From Collinsella sp. (GTDB lineage Bacteria > Actinomycetota > Coriobacteriia > Coriobacteriales > Coriobacteriaceae): a stretch of DNA of 64,000 bases. Positions 9,427-23,211 of the stretch are shown in pieces. Both the position numbers and the translations under genes were made by a program. The notes under the pieces are model-generated. The model had not been told where the DNA came from. It worked only from the letters and a program-made list of their open reading frames with translations, and did not search any database. Each line of letters begins with the position of its first letter. The stretch's first letter is position 1. The stretch spans positions 1 to 64,000 of the forward strand of contig JAHAAK010000009.1 in NCBI GenBank assembly GCA_018376905.1, read 5' to 3'.

Positions 9427-9966
9427 ATGAAGGTTATTCTTCTCGATGAGATCAAGGGCAAGGGCGGCGAGGGTGACGTCGTAGAGGTCGCTCAGGGTTA
9501 CGCTGAGAACTTCCTGTTCCCCAAGAAGCTCGCTGTTGCCGCCACCAAGGGCAACCTCAAGCAGCTTGACGAGCGTCGCAACAACATCGCCAAGCGCGAG
9601 GCCGTCCGTCTGGCTACCGCCAACGAGACCAAGGCTGCCTTCGAGGGCAAGACGGTCACCGTTGACGTCAAGGTCGGCGACGAGGGCATCCTCTTTGGCT
9701 CCGTTACCGCCGCTATGATCGCTGACGCCATCAAGGCTCAGCTCGGTATGGACATCGACCGCAAGCGCGTCGAGCTCGGTAAGCCCATCAAGGTTGCCGG
9801 TGCCCACACCGTTGCCATCTCGCTGTACCGCGAGATCAAGGCCGAGGTTGTCGTTCTCGTTGGCGTTACCGCCGAGGAGCTCGCTGCCGAGGCTGAGGTC
9901 GAGGAGGCCGCTGAGGTCGCCGAGGCCGAGACCGCCGAGGTCGAGACTGAGGCTGCTGCCGAGTAG
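9427..9966 (+). CDS. rplI: Large ribosomal subunit protein bL9
   Basis: 179 residues against the usual 148-150. The N-terminal rRNA-binding domain (MKVILLDEIKGKGGEGDVVE, YAENFLFPKKLAV) and the C-terminal domain are normal. The extra about 30 residues are a Glu/Ala/Val-rich acidic tail (about 150-179), rich in GAG/GCC repeats, which is unusual for bL9 and probably disordered. The ATG has GGGAGA upstream. A terminator follows at 9999. Confidence 0.97.
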   Translation: MKVILLDEIKGKGGEGDVVEVAQGYAENFLFPKKLAVAATKGNLKQLDERRNNIAKREAVRLATANETKAAFEGKTVTVDVKVGDEGILFGSVTAAMIADAIKAQLGMDIDRKRVELGKPIKVAGAHTVAISLYREIKAEVVVLVGVTAEELAAEAEVEEAAEVAEAETAEVETEAAAE

Positions 9967-9998
9967 CATTTGCTGCAACGCAACAATCTTGTTCTAAG

Positions 9999-10030
9999 AA
10001 GGGCGCTCTGGGAAACCAGGGCGCCCTTTT
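9999..10030 (+). terminator. Terminator of the rpsF-rplI operon
   Basis: AAGGGCGC..CTGG / CCAGGGCGCCCTT hairpin with a GAAA loop, followed by TTTTGTTTTTTT. Confidence 0.9.
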
Positions 10031-10191
10031 GTTTTTTTGCGCTGAGTGAGTGTCATGGTGAACGTTGCGTCGAAGTCCTATATGCAGGACCGTTCATCCG
10101 TTTGGTTCGGTGATGATTGGCGGCGCGCGGCGCGTTTTGGGACCGTGGCTGATACTATGGATGCTCGCAAGCGATATGAATGAGGATGCTC

Positions 10192-11583
10192 ATGGCATAT
10201 GACGATAGGGAGACCGGGCTGACGGTTGAGGACCGCGGCTCAAAGTTGGGTCTTCCCCAAAACCAAGATGCAGAGGCCAATGTACTGGCCGCTATGCTGC
10301 TATCGCCCGAGGTGGTCGAAGAGGCCCAGGTCGAGCTGCAGCCCGATGACTTCTACCGGCCCATTCATAAGACCATCTATACCGCGATGGTCGATATGTA
10401 CAACAGCCGCATTCCCATCGACTCCATCTCGCTGATCGATTATCTGCGAAGCATCAACAAGCTCGACGCCGTGGGCGGCGAGGCGTACATTTTGGAGTTG
10501 ATGGGTCAGACCCTGTCGCTCGTCAACTGGCAGCACCATGCCGCCATCGTTCGCCGCGACTCGATGCTGCGCGAGCTGATCGGCGCCACCAACGAGATCA
10601 ACGCGCTGGCATATAACGCCCCCACCGACACCAAAGAGGTTGTCGAGCTAGCCGAGAGCAAGCTGCTCAAGGTCACGGCGCGTGAGGTCAAGTCGAGCTA
10701 CAAGACGCTGACCGAGTTTATGGTCGAGGCCTATAACGAGGCCGAGGAAGTGTGCCAGGCCGGTGGCCAGGCTGCGGGCGTGCCCACGGGCTTCCCGTCG
10801 CTCGACCGCATGCTCATGGGTTTCCGTGAGGGTCAGCTCATCATCATCGGCGCCCGTCCTGCTGTAGGTAAGACGTCGTTCGCTCTGAACCTGGCACTTA
10901 ACGCTGCCGCTGCTGGTTATACCGTTGGCTTCTTCTCGCTGGAGATGTCGGGCAAGGAAATTGCCCAGCGCCTGATTTGCGCCTACGCCATGATCTCGAT
11001 CAGTGACTTCCGCATGGGCCGCATTAGCCCCGAGCAGTGGGCCAATATCAACGAGGCCACGCAGACCTTGTCCAAGCTCGATATTCTGATTGATGATACG
11101 CCCGGCACCACAGTGACCGAGATTCGCGCCAAGAGCCGTCGTATGCTCCATAACAAGGAGAAGGCAATCATCATCCTGGACTACCTGCAGCTGGTGAGTC
11201 CTCCGCCGGGACGCCGCTCCGAGAGCCGTACCGTCGAGGTTTCGGAGATGTCGCGTGGTCTGAAGATCATGGCCAAGGAGCTCAAGATCCCGCTCATCGC
11301 GCTGTCGCAGCTCTCGCGTCAGGTCGAATCCCGTACCGGCAAGCGCCCGCAGCTTTCCGACCTTCGTGAATCGGGCTCCATCGAGCAGGACGCCGATATC
11401 GTTATGTTCTTGGACCGCTCCGCCGACGAGGCCGAGGCCTCGCGCGACGATCGACCCGACGAGGGCGTTACGCGTATCGTCGTGGCCAAGAACCGTTCGG
11501 GCCCGATCGGCGACGTCGACCTGATGTTCCTGCCGGCATCCACCAAGTTCTATGAGCTTGATGGGGCACATGCCGAGGAGTAG
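10192..11583 (+). CDS. dnaB: Replicative DNA helicase DnaB
   Basis: 463 residues. It is the hexameric helicase that unwinds DNA at the fork. The N-terminal primase-interacting domain begins PQNQDAEANVLAAMLL. The RecA-like domain has Walker A GARPAVGKTS, the GFFSLEMSGKEIAQR segment, Walker B AIIILDYLQL and the DnaB motif ALSQLSRQVE. No intein is present. Of three in-frame ATGs (10180, 10186, 10192) the last has GAGGA at best spacing. It stands alone between the ribosomal operon and purA. Confidence 0.97.
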   Translation: MAYDDRETGLTVEDRGSKLGLPQNQDAEANVLAAMLLSPEVVEEAQVELQPDDFYRPIHKTIYTAMVDMYNSRIPIDSISLIDYLRSINKLDAVGGEAYILELMGQTLSLVNWQHHAAIVRRDSMLRELIGATNEINALAYNAPTDTKEVVELAESKLLKVTAREVKSSYKTLTEFMVEAYNEAEEVCQAGGQAAGVPTGFPSLDRMLMGFREGQLIIIGARPAVGKTSFALNLALNAAAAGYTVGFFSLEMSGKEIAQRLICAYAMISISDFRMGRISPEQWANINEATQTLSKLDILIDDTPGTTVTEIRAKSRRMLHNKEKAIIILDYLQLVSPPPGRRSESRTVEVSEMSRGLKIMAKELKIPLIALSQLSRQVESRTGKRPQLSDLRESGSIEQDADIVMFLDRSADEAEASRDDRPDEGVTRIVVAKNRSGPIGDVDLMFLPASTKFYELDGAHAEE

Positions 11584-11667
11584 GACAGGCGCCCGTTGCA
11601 CGGGTATACTGGGAATGTTTTGTGCTTCTGCGTGCCGGCGTGGCGCGTAGACAGTCCATGAATGTAA

Positions 11668-12963
<1,296 letters not shown>

Positions 12964-12985
12964 TCGGGACTATTTGGTTATTGCG

Positions 12986-13027
12986 ATATACCCCTTTGCA
13001 GCCCGGACGGGCGGCCGAGGGGTATAT
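12986..13027 (+). terminator. Hairpin after purA
   Basis: ATATACCCCT / AGGGGTATAT arms (12986-12995 and 13018-13027) with an internal GC-rich stem, followed by TTGCTTG. The T-tract is weak, so read-through into purD is possible. Confidence 0.6.
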
Positions 13028-13081
13028 TTGCTTGCAAAGGGCTCGCGCGGAGCGGGCCGTTCATCCATAGAGGAGGCACCC

Positions 13082-14386
13082 TTGAAGGCGGACACTCAAA
13101 CCATCGACATCCTGTTGTTGGGCAGCGGCGGCCGTGAGCATGCTTTGGCAGCTAAGCTCGCAGCATCACCGCGCGCCGGCAAGCTCTACATCGCGCCGGG
13201 TAACGGCGGCACCGCGAGCTGCGGCGAGAACGTTGTTCTCGACGACTGCGATCCTGCGGCCGTGGCGGCGTTTGCGCAGAGCCACGGATGCGGACTCGTG
13301 GTAATTGGCCCCGAGGCTCCGCTCGTGGCGGGCGTGGCCGACGCCGTGCGCGCGGCGGGTATTCCCTGCTTTGGCCCGGGTGCCGAGGGCGCCCAGATGG
13401 AGGGCTCCAAGCTGTTCTCCAAGCAGCTCATGGAACGTGCGGGCATTCCGACGGCAGCCTATGGTTCGTTTACCGACGAGGCTTCGGCTCTCGCCTACGT
13501 GCGCGAGCAGGGCGCCCCGCTGGTCGTGAAGGCCGACGGCCTTGCCGCGGGCAAGGGCGTTATCGTGGCGACCGAACTTGAGCAGGCCGAGGAGGCCGTG
13601 CGCGAGTGCTTTGGCGGCACCTTTGGCGATGCCGGCAATACCGTGGTCATCGAGGAGATGCTGACCGGCCCCGAGTGCTCGCTGTTGGCCTTTACCGACG
13701 GCAAGACCGTGCGCCCCATGGCCACCTCGCAGGACCACAAGCGCGCGCTCGAGGGCGACAAGGGCCCCAACACCGGCGGCATGGGCGTCTACAGCCCGGT
13801 GCCCATCGTGACCGACGAGGAGCACGCCACCATGGTGAAGGTCATGGAGCAGACCGTGGCCGAGCTTGCTGCCGAGGGTATCGACTACCGCGGCTGCCTG
13901 TACGGCGGCTTTATGCTCACGCCTGCCGGTCCCAAGGTACTGGAGTTCAATGCCCGCTTTGGCGACCCCGAGACGCAGGTCGTGCTGCCGCGCCTTAAGA
14001 ATGACCTGGTCGAGGTCATGCTGGCTTGTGCCAACTGCGAGCTCGATCAGATTGAGCTCGACTGGCGTGACGAGTGGGCCGTGGCCGTTGTCCTGACGAG
14101 CGCGGGTTATCCCGGCAGCTACGAGAAGGGCAAGGTCATCACCGGTATCGCCGATGCCGAGGCCATGGAGAACGTGACCGTGTACCACGCGGGCACTGCC
14201 GTGGTGGACGGCCAGCTCGTGACCAATGGTGGCCGCGTGCTTGCCGTGACCGCTCTGGGCGACACGTTCGAGAACGCTCGCAACCTTGCCTACGAGGCCT
14301 GCGAGAAGATTGATTTTGAGGGCAAGACCCTGCGTCACGACATCGGCCTGCGCGCGCTGCGCGGCCGCGACGCCTGGGATGCCTAA
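13082..14386 (+). CDS. purD: Phosphoribosylamine-glycine ligase (GAR synthetase)
   Basis: 434 residues. It makes GAR from phosphoribosylamine, glycine and ATP, the second step of purine synthesis. The N-terminal [13 protein letters not shown], the ATP-grasp segment [22 protein letters not shown] and the metal-binding [14 protein letters not shown] are intact. Translation very likely starts at TTG (13082), which has a strong AGAGGAGG 5 nt upstream; no in-frame ATG lies between it and the GREHA motif. The NUDIX gene starts 21 nt later. Confidence 0.96.
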   Translation: MKADTQTIDILLLGSGGREHALAAKLAASPRAGKLYIAPGNGGTASCGENVVLDDCDPAAVAAFAQSHGCGLVVIGPEAPLVAGVADAVRAAGIPCFGPGAEGAQMEGSKLFSKQLMERAGIPTAAYGSFTDEASALAYVREQGAPLVVKADGLAAGKGVIVATELEQAEEAVRECFGGTFGDAGNTVVIEEMLTGPECSLLAFTDGKTVRPMATSQDHKRALEGDKGPNTGGMGVYSPVPIVTDEEHATMVKVMEQTVAELAAEGIDYRGCLYGGFMLTPAGPKVLEFNARFGDPETQVVLPRLKNDLVEVMLACANCELDQIELDWRDEWAVAVVLTSAGYPGSYEKGKVITGIADAEAMENVTVYHAGTAVVDGQLVTNGGRVLAVTALGDTFENARNLAYEACEKIDFEGKTLRHDIGLRALRGRDAWDA

Positions 14387-14407
14387 AATCCGAGAGGAAT
14401 GAGACGG

Positions 14408-15103
14408 ATGGACGAGAAGAACGAAGAGCTCATGGACGCGCAGATCGTCGAAGAGGACAGCCGCATGTATGGGCACGCCGAGGGCGAGCCTGGTGGCGAG
14501 GTCGCTGACGAGCCGGCACTGGTGCTGGGCGACGACGACCCGCACGATGCCGAGCTGCACGAGAAGATTCTTTCGGAGGAGTGCGCCTGGAAGGGCAAGA
14601 TCCTTGACGTCCACCGTCTTGAGGTTGAGCTGCCCAACGGTCACCGCAGCGCCCGCGATATCGTTCGCCATCCGGGTGCGGCGGCCGTTGTGGCACTGAC
14701 CGAGAGCGGCAAGATCGTACTGGTGCGTCAGTACCGCACCGCCATCGACCGCGTGACGGTCGAGATTCCCGCCGGCAAGCTCGATCCAGGCGAGGACCCG
14801 CTCGATTGCGCCAAGCGCGAACTGCACGAGGAGACGGGCTTTAGGGCTGGTCGTATTCGCTTTTTGACGTCGATTGTCACGTCCTGCGGTTTTTGCGATG
14901 AGATCATCCACATCTACTTGGCCACCAAGCTCGAGTTTGATGCGCCCAACCCCGATGATGACGAGTTTGTCAACGTGGACCTGGTGCCGCTGCACGAGCT
15001 GATCGACGCCGTGCTCGACGGCAAGATCGAAGACGCCAAGACCGTCGTGGGCGCCTTGGCCTGCGATAGCATCGCGCACCGCTTGGGTGGGGCCGAGCTG
15101 TAA
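14408..15103 (+). CDS. NUDIX hydrolase, ADP-ribose pyrophosphatase type
   Basis: 231 residues. The Nudix box GKLDPGEDPLDCAKRELHEETGF (about 122-144) has every required residue (G, E, REL, EE, G). The flanking KIVLVRQYRTA and VTVEIPAG segments are those of ADP-ribose pyrophosphatases, so ADP-ribose or a related sugar nucleotide is the likely substrate. An acidic extension of about 45 residues precedes the domain. The ATG at 14408 sits about 9 nt after AGAGGA. It lies 21 nt behind purD and is probably co-transcribed. Confidence 0.9.
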   Translation: MDEKNEELMDAQIVEEDSRMYGHAEGEPGGEVADEPALVLGDDDPHDAELHEKILSEECAWKGKILDVHRLEVELPNGHRSARDIVRHPGAAAVVALTESGKIVLVRQYRTAIDRVTVEIPAGKLDPGEDPLDCAKRELHEETGFRAGRIRFLTSIVTSCGFCDEIIHIYLATKLEFDAPNPDDDEFVNVDLVPLHELIDAVLDGKIEDAKTVVGALACDSIAHRLGGAEL

Positions 15104-15115
15104 CGAGCGGGAATA

Positions 15116-15154
15116 GCCCTGGGACAAGAACTACTGATTACTTTGTCCCAGGGC
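15116..15154. terminator. Hairpin after the NUDIX gene
   Basis: GCCCTGGGACAA (15116-15127) pairs perfectly with TTGTCCCAGGGC (15143-15154) around a 15-nt loop containing ACTACTGATTA. There is no strong T-tract. The GGGAC core resembles the dispersed repeats elsewhere in the window. Confidence 0.6.
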
Positions 15155-15185
15155 CTTATGTTGCTGATATTTCTTTGAGGATCAC

Positions 15186-16958
15186 ATGTTTAAGAGGTTT
15201 CTTTCGTATTACGAGCCCCAGATGGGGCTTTTTGTTGCTGATACTGTTTGTGCTCTGGTGCTTGCCGCCATTGACCTGGCGTTCCCCATTATCCTGCGCA
15301 ATTTGACCGGTGGGCTGTTTACTCAGGGTCAGGCTGCTATTATGCAGGCGCTCGGCATGATCGCGGTGGGCTTGGTGCTGATGTATGCCGTCCGCTGCGC
15401 CTGCCGCTATTTTGTGAGCTATTGGGGTCACGTGATGGGCGCGCGTATGGAGTCCAAAATGCGCGAGGACCTGTTCGACCAGTATGAGCGCTTTAGCTTT
15501 GCGTACTTCGACCGCAACAGTTCGGGCGACATGATGAGCCGCGTGGTCAACGACCTGTTCGATATCTGCGAGGCGGCGCATCACGTACCCGAGTGGATCA
15601 TCATCTGCGGCATCGAGATTATCGGCTCGTTTGTGATCCTCTTTACCATCGCCCCGGTGCTGGCGCTTGCCATGGCCGTGGTGACGGCGGCGTTTGCGGT
15701 CATCATGTTTTGGCAAAACATGCGTATGCGCGAGGTCTTTAGCGACAACCGCAAAAAGATCAGCGGCATCAATGCGCAGCTGCAGGATTCTCTGGCGGGC
15801 ATGCGCGTGGTCAAGAGCTTTGCCAACGAGGAGACCGAGCGTGCCAAGTTCCGCGCCTCCAACAATCGCTACCTTTTGTCCAAGGAGAACATGTATCACG
15901 CCATGGGCGTCTATACCGCGACGTATGGCCTGCTCTCTGGTGTGCTCTATGTGATCGTGGTGCTGCTGGGCGGCTGGCTGGTCGCCCAGGGACAGCTGCA
16001 GGCGGTCGATATGGCGACCTTTGCACTCTATATTTCGCTGTTCTGCACGCCGCTCGAGACACTCGTCAATTCGGCCGAAACGTATCAGAAGGCTATCGCC
16101 GGCTTTAAACGTATGGACGAGGTGCTCTCGACGGCGCCGGATATCCAGGACAAGCCGGGCGCTACGGATCTGCAGGTGACTGCCGGCGCCGTGGAGTATC
16201 ACGACGTGTGCTTTAACTACGAGGATGTTGAGCTGGGCGAGGGCTATGCCGACGAGCGTCCCGTTATCGACCATATGGACCTGTCCATCAAGCCCGGGCA
16301 GACCATCGCTTTGGTTGGCCCTTCGGGCGGCGGCAAGTCCACGACCTGTTCGCTGCTGCCGCGCTTTTATGACGTGGCTACCGGATCCATTAGCATCGAC
16401 GGTCAGGACGTGCGCGATGTGACGCAGCAGAGCCTGCGCCGCGCCATCGGCCTGGTGCAGCAGGATGTCTATCTGTTTGACGGCACGATTGGCGAGAACA
16501 TCGCCTACGGCAAGCCGGGCGCTACGGCAGAAGAGATCGCCGAGGCCGCCCGTCGCGCCAACATCGATGCCTTTATCGAGTCGCTTCCGCAGGGCTACGA
16601 CACCGTGGTGGGCGAGCGCGGCAGCCGTCTTTCGGGCGGACAGAAGCAGCGCGTTGCCATCGCGCGCGTGTTTCTCAAGAACCCCAAGATCCTGATTTTG
16701 GACGAGGCGACGAGTGCTTTGGATAACGAGAGCGAGGAGGCGGTGCAGGAGTCACTCGAAGAGCTGGCACGCGGCCGCACCACGATTATCATCGCCCACC
16801 GTCTTTCGACCATTAAGCATGCCGATGAGATTGCGACCGTTGAGCATGGTCGCGTTGTGGAGCGTGGCACGCACGAGGAGCTTCTCGCCCGTGGCGGCAC
16901 CTATGCCCGTTACTATCGAATGCAGTTCGAAGGTGCGCGTGCGCACGAGCTCGACTGA
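15186..16958 (+). CDS. ABC exporter half-transporter (membrane plus ATPase)
   Basis: 590 residues. Residues 1-310 are a six-helix type IV ABC exporter domain (MFKRFLSYYEPQMGLFVAD onward). Residues 330-590 are the nucleotide-binding domain: Walker A VGPSGGGKST, Q-loop VQQDVYLFDG, signature LSGGQKQRVAIARVF, Walker B ILILDEATSALD and the H-loop IIAHRLSTIKHADEI. It functions as a dimer; with no partner gene it is probably a homodimer. The substrate is unknown. ATG at 15186 with GAGGA 6 nt upstream. Confidence 0.93.
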   Translation: MFKRFLSYYEPQMGLFVADTVCALVLAAIDLAFPIILRNLTGGLFTQGQAAIMQALGMIAVGLVLMYAVRCACRYFVSYWGHVMGARMESKMREDLFDQYERFSFAYFDRNSSGDMMSRVVNDLFDICEAAHHVPEWIIICGIEIIGSFVILFTIAPVLALAMAVVTAAFAVIMFWQNMRMREVFSDNRKKISGINAQLQDSLAGMRVVKSFANEETERAKFRASNNRYLLSKENMYHAMGVYTATYGLLSGVLYVIVVLLGGWLVAQGQLQAVDMATFALYISLFCTPLETLVNSAETYQKAIAGFKRMDEVLSTAPDIQDKPGATDLQVTAGAVEYHDVCFNYEDVELGEGYADERPVIDHMDLSIKPGQTIALVGPSGGGKSTTCSLLPRFYDVATGSISIDGQDVRDVTQQSLRRAIGLVQQDVYLFDGTIGENIAYGKPGATAEEIAEAARRANIDAFIESLPQGYDTVVGERGSRLSGGQKQRVAIARVFLKNPKILILDEATSALDNESEEAVQESLEELARGRTTIIIAHRLSTIKHADEIATVEHGRVVERGTHEELLARGGTYARYYRMQFEGARAHELD

Positions 16959-16977
16959 TTGATATGACAGGAAGTTT

Positions 16978-17943
16978 ATGGCTGACAAGAACCCTTTGAC
17001 TCCGGAAGAAGTGACGGAGTTATTCTCCGAAATCGATGCATCCGGTGTCTTGGATCCCACGCTTGCCAAAAAGCGAACCGAGCGCATGCGTGAGAAGGAG
17101 GCTGCGGCCAAGCGCGGTGACAAAGCTGCGCTAGCGCAGCTGCGCAGCGAGGACCGCGCGAGCCAGGCAAAACATATCGACCCGCTGTCCGAGGACGATC
17201 CTTCGGGCTCGCAGGTGAGCCATACCATTACAAAGACCGCGATGGCCGTGGTCATCGGTATTTTGGTGCTGATCGTGGGCATGCAGATCGGCTACGGCGT
17301 GATGCGTCGTCTGAACACCGCGAACCTCTCCGAGAGCGTTTCGGTCGATACCGTTTCGACGGCGCTGAAGGGCGGCCTTGAGTGGGGCAACGGCTTTACG
17401 CAGTTCCCACTCGACTTTACCGTCGATGAAGCCGATGAGCGTACGGGCACGGTCGAGGTGACGGTGTTGGACACATCGTCTGCCAACGAGCTCGAGCTGC
17501 TGTCCAACGGGCAGATTCAGGCCGCGGCGCTTGCGACCAACGCGTTGCTCAACGATAAGATCGACCGCGTGGTGTATAACGTTCACGCCTATATCGACGA
17601 GGATAGCAACATTCAGCACGATTCCTTCTTTGGCATGTTCCCCGCGCGCGGCCACCAGAGCGCCATTTTGACGTTCGTGTGGACCAAGAGCTCATCCAAC
17701 GCCACGAGTATCGACTGGAAGATGCGCATCGTGAGTATGGATGACACCATCGCCGAGCGCATTCAGAAGCAGGTGAACTCGGTGTCGTCGTTGATTGAGG
17801 ACCCGGTGGTGAGCCAGACCAAGATTGACGAGGAAAAGGCCGAGCGCGATCTGGAGCATCGTCTGCATGGCCGCGAGATTTTCCGCGGCGGCAAGCCCGA
17901 TCGCACACCGTCCGAACTGCTGGAGCAGGACAAGAAAAAATAA
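16978..17943 (+). CDS. Single-pass membrane protein of unknown function
   Basis: 321 residues. A charged cytoplasmic N-terminal part (1-80, with a Lys/Arg/Glu-rich helix at about 22-60) leads into one membrane helix (about 85-107, AMAVVIGILVLIVGMQIGYGV) and a soluble external domain of about 170 residues (LDFTVDEADERTGTVEVTVLD onward), ending in a charged tail. No family is recognised. It starts 19 nt after the ABC exporter gene, so it may assist that transporter. ATG follows CAGGAAG. A terminator follows. Confidence 0.7.
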   Translation: MADKNPLTPEEVTELFSEIDASGVLDPTLAKKRTERMREKEAAAKRGDKAALAQLRSEDRASQAKHIDPLSEDDPSGSQVSHTITKTAMAVVIGILVLIVGMQIGYGVMRRLNTANLSESVSVDTVSTALKGGLEWGNGFTQFPLDFTVDEADERTGTVEVTVLDTSSANELELLSNGQIQAAALATNALLNDKIDRVVYNVHAYIDEDSNIQHDSFFGMFPARGHQSAILTFVWTKSSSNATSIDWKMRIVSMDDTIAERIQKQVNSVSSLIEDPVVSQTKIDEEKAERDLEHRLHGREIFRGGKPDRTPSELLEQDKKK

Positions 17944-17949
17944 GACGCC

Positions 17950-17990
17950 ATCATCCCGCGTGAGCCACAAGCCCCGCGGGATGATTTTTC
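17950..17990 (+). terminator. Terminator after 17943
   Basis: ATCATCCCGCG / CGCGGGATGAT perfect 11-bp stem followed by TTTTTC. Confidence 0.85.
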
Positions 17991-18085
17991 TGGGACGGGG
18001 ATTAAAAAACATTATGCATAGAAAGTCATAATTATCATTTCGTAAACATTTCGATGAAATTAACGCCATGAGGCATGCTTGCGGT

Positions 18086-18145
18086 TACAATACCGCGAGG
18101 CCTAACTACACACCTTTAAGCCGGTCCTGTGAGACCGGGAAGGAG
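18086..18145 (+). promoter_or_regulatory. PyrR-type RNA element overlapping the carA ribosome site
   Basis: CCGGTC (18121-18126) and GACCGG (18133-18138) form a stem with the loop CTGTGA, giving GTCCTGTGAGAC. This matches the PyrR-binding loop consensus (stem, then CNGNGA). It ends 2 nt before the AAGGAG of carA, so PyrR-UMP binding would block translation, as proposed for actinobacterial pyr leaders. A TACAAT box (18086-18091) may be the -10 element. Inference from motif and position. Confidence 0.7.
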
Positions 18146-18149
18146 AATT

Positions 18150-19655
18150 ATGGCGAACAACCATACCGCGGGCGCTGCCGCCCGCACCTTCGCGCCCAGC
18201 GAGCTTTGCCAGCGTATGCTGGCCAAAACCAGCAAGGGCACCTGCGGTCCCTGCATCCTGTATCTTGAGGATGGGACCATTTTTTATGGACGTGCATGCG
18301 GCGCCGAGGGCACCGCGACCGGCGAAGTTTGCTTCAACACCTCGCTCGAGGGCTACTTTGAGGTCATGACCGACCCGAGTTATGCCGGCCAAATCGTAAC
18401 CATGACCTATCCGCAGATCGGCAACTACGGTATCGACGAGACCGACGTCCAGTCGGCCTTCCCCGGCGACGCCGTGTGCCCTGCGAGCGCTCCGGCCATG
18501 CGCGGCATGATCGTTCGCGACATGTGCGCCACGCCTTCTAACTGGCGCTCGGCCGTGAGCGTGCCGGAGTACCTGCGCGCTCACGGCATCGTCGCTATCG
18601 AGGGTGTCGACACTCGCGCCCTGGTGCGCCACCTGCGCGACAATGGTTCCAAGATGGGCATTATTTCGACCGAGATCTTCGACGTCGACGAGCTTGCCGA
18701 GCGTCTGGCCGCAGCGCCCACGCTGGTAGGCGAGAACCTGGTCAAGACCGTAAGTTGCCCCGTACCTCACGAGTTTGTGGCCGCCGACCTGCCTGCCACG
18801 CATGACTTTGCGCTTACGGCTGCCGCTCCTGCCCGTCACAAAGTGGTCGCCTACGACTGCGGTGTGAAGCGCGGCATTCTGGAGGGTCTGGTCCGCGCCG
18901 GCTGCGACCTTACCGTCGTGCCGTGGGATACGCCCGCGAGTGAGGTGCTCGACATGAATCCCGACGGCGTCTTTTTGTCCAATGGCCCCGGCGACCCCGA
19001 CGCCGTGGTGGAGACCTACGAGCAGGTGCAGCAGCTGATCGGCAAGGTGCCGGTCTTTGGTATTTGTCTTGGTCACCAGATGATCAGCCTGGCCTGCGGC
19101 GCCCAGATGGAAAAGCTTAAGTTCGGTCACCGCGGTGGCAACCAGCCGGTTATGAACCTGGTAAGCCGCCGTGTGGAGATCACCGCGCAAAACCATGGCT
19201 TTGGCCTGCTGTTCCCCAGCTTGGGCAAGCTTGTCCCCGAGCTTTCCGGCGGCGAGACCGAGCATGCGGCCGATGGAGATCTGCGCGTCTGGGTGCGCCG
19301 CGGAATCGCGCCGGTCGTGATGAACGAGCGCTTTGGTCGCATTCGCCTGACACATGTGAACCTCAACGACGGCACCGCCGAGGGCATCCAGCTGCTCGAC
19401 GCACCGTGCTTCTCGGTCCAGTACCACCCCGAGGCCTCGCCTGGCCCCACCGATGCCCACTATCTCTTTACCGCCTTTACGCGACTCATGGACGGCGAGG
19501 AGAACTACCTGGACATCGACACCGCGAAGGACCGCCTTGCCGGCTGGAATTTCGCCGACGATGGTTCCGCCGTTCTACCGAACGGCGGACCGGTCGACGC
19601 TGCGGCTGCATCTGGCACATCATCTTGCCGTTCTGCTTCGGACGCGCGGGCATAA
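18150..19655 (+). CDS. carA: Carbamoyl phosphate synthetase small (glutaminase) subunit
   Basis: 501 residues, against about 360-390 usual. It releases ammonia from glutamine for CarB. The CPSase N-terminal domain (LEDGTIFYGRACGAEG, GEVCFNTSLEGYFEV) and the class I amidotransferase domain (GPGDPD, nucleophile Cys in VFGICLGHQ, later His/Glu in QYHPEASPGP) are intact. Extra length comes from about 30 N-terminal residues, about 45 residues inserted between QNHGF and THVNLNDGT (about 350-398), and a C-terminal tail of about 35. The ATG at 18150 follows AAGGAG. It is controlled by the PyrR-like loop just upstream, with carB 98 nt downstream. Confidence 0.95.
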   Translation: MANNHTAGAAARTFAPSELCQRMLAKTSKGTCGPCILYLEDGTIFYGRACGAEGTATGEVCFNTSLEGYFEVMTDPSYAGQIVTMTYPQIGNYGIDETDVQSAFPGDAVCPASAPAMRGMIVRDMCATPSNWRSAVSVPEYLRAHGIVAIEGVDTRALVRHLRDNGSKMGIISTEIFDVDELAERLAAAPTLVGENLVKTVSCPVPHEFVAADLPATHDFALTAAAPARHKVVAYDCGVKRGILEGLVRAGCDLTVVPWDTPASEVLDMNPDGVFLSNGPGDPDAVVETYEQVQQLIGKVPVFGICLGHQMISLACGAQMEKLKFGHRGGNQPVMNLVSRRVEITAQNHGFGLLFPSLGKLVPELSGGETEHAADGDLRVWVRRGIAPVVMNERFGRIRLTHVNLNDGTAEGIQLLDAPCFSVQYHPEASPGPTDAHYLFTAFTRLMDGEENYLDIDTAKDRLAGWNFADDGSAVLPNGGPVDAAAASGTSSCRSASDARA

Positions 19656-19753
19656 GCCCAGCGCGCCCTCGCATCACGGCAACCTGATGCACCAGTTGCA
19701 CCCTCGCTGACTTTTCCAAAACATTGAGTCAGCCTCTCTAGGAGGTTTTAAAC

Positions 19754-23068
<3,315 letters not shown>

Positions 23069-23080
23069 GGTGACCTGTCC

Positions 23081-23165
23081 GGCCGGGGCGGGGGCCGAGT
23101 TTCCCCCTTCGCTCCGGCTGCAAGCAGAGTCGCTCAGTGGGAAACTCGGCTCCCCCGCCCCGGCC
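23081..23165. repeat. Long palindrome after carB with related loop
   Basis: GGCCGGGGCGGGGGCCGAGTTTCCC (arm 23081-23105) pairs with 23139-23165 (two-nt bulge). The 33-nt loop reads TTCGCTCCGGCTGCAAG then AGTCGCTCAG. The loop is clearly related to the loop of the palindrome at 35498 read on the other strand, while the arms are unrelated. Confidence 0.75.
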
Positions 23166-23211
23166 TGCGGTGACTTGGTTGTGCCGTGTGCTGCAGAAGG
23201 GGCTTTGTGCG

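Noticed and set aside
8206..9978. 590-codon minus-strand frame opposite rpsF-rplI
   Set aside because: Antisense shadow across four conserved genes with no domain.
13166..15127. 653-codon minus-strand frame opposite purD and the NUDIX gene
   Set aside because: Composition rich in His, Gln and Leu, typical of antisense to GC-rich genes, and it covers two well-defined genes.
18012..18035. Arginine-repressor box before carA (ATTATG..CATAAT)
   Set aside because: The half-sites are short and do not match the ARG box consensus well; the PyrR hairpin is better supported.
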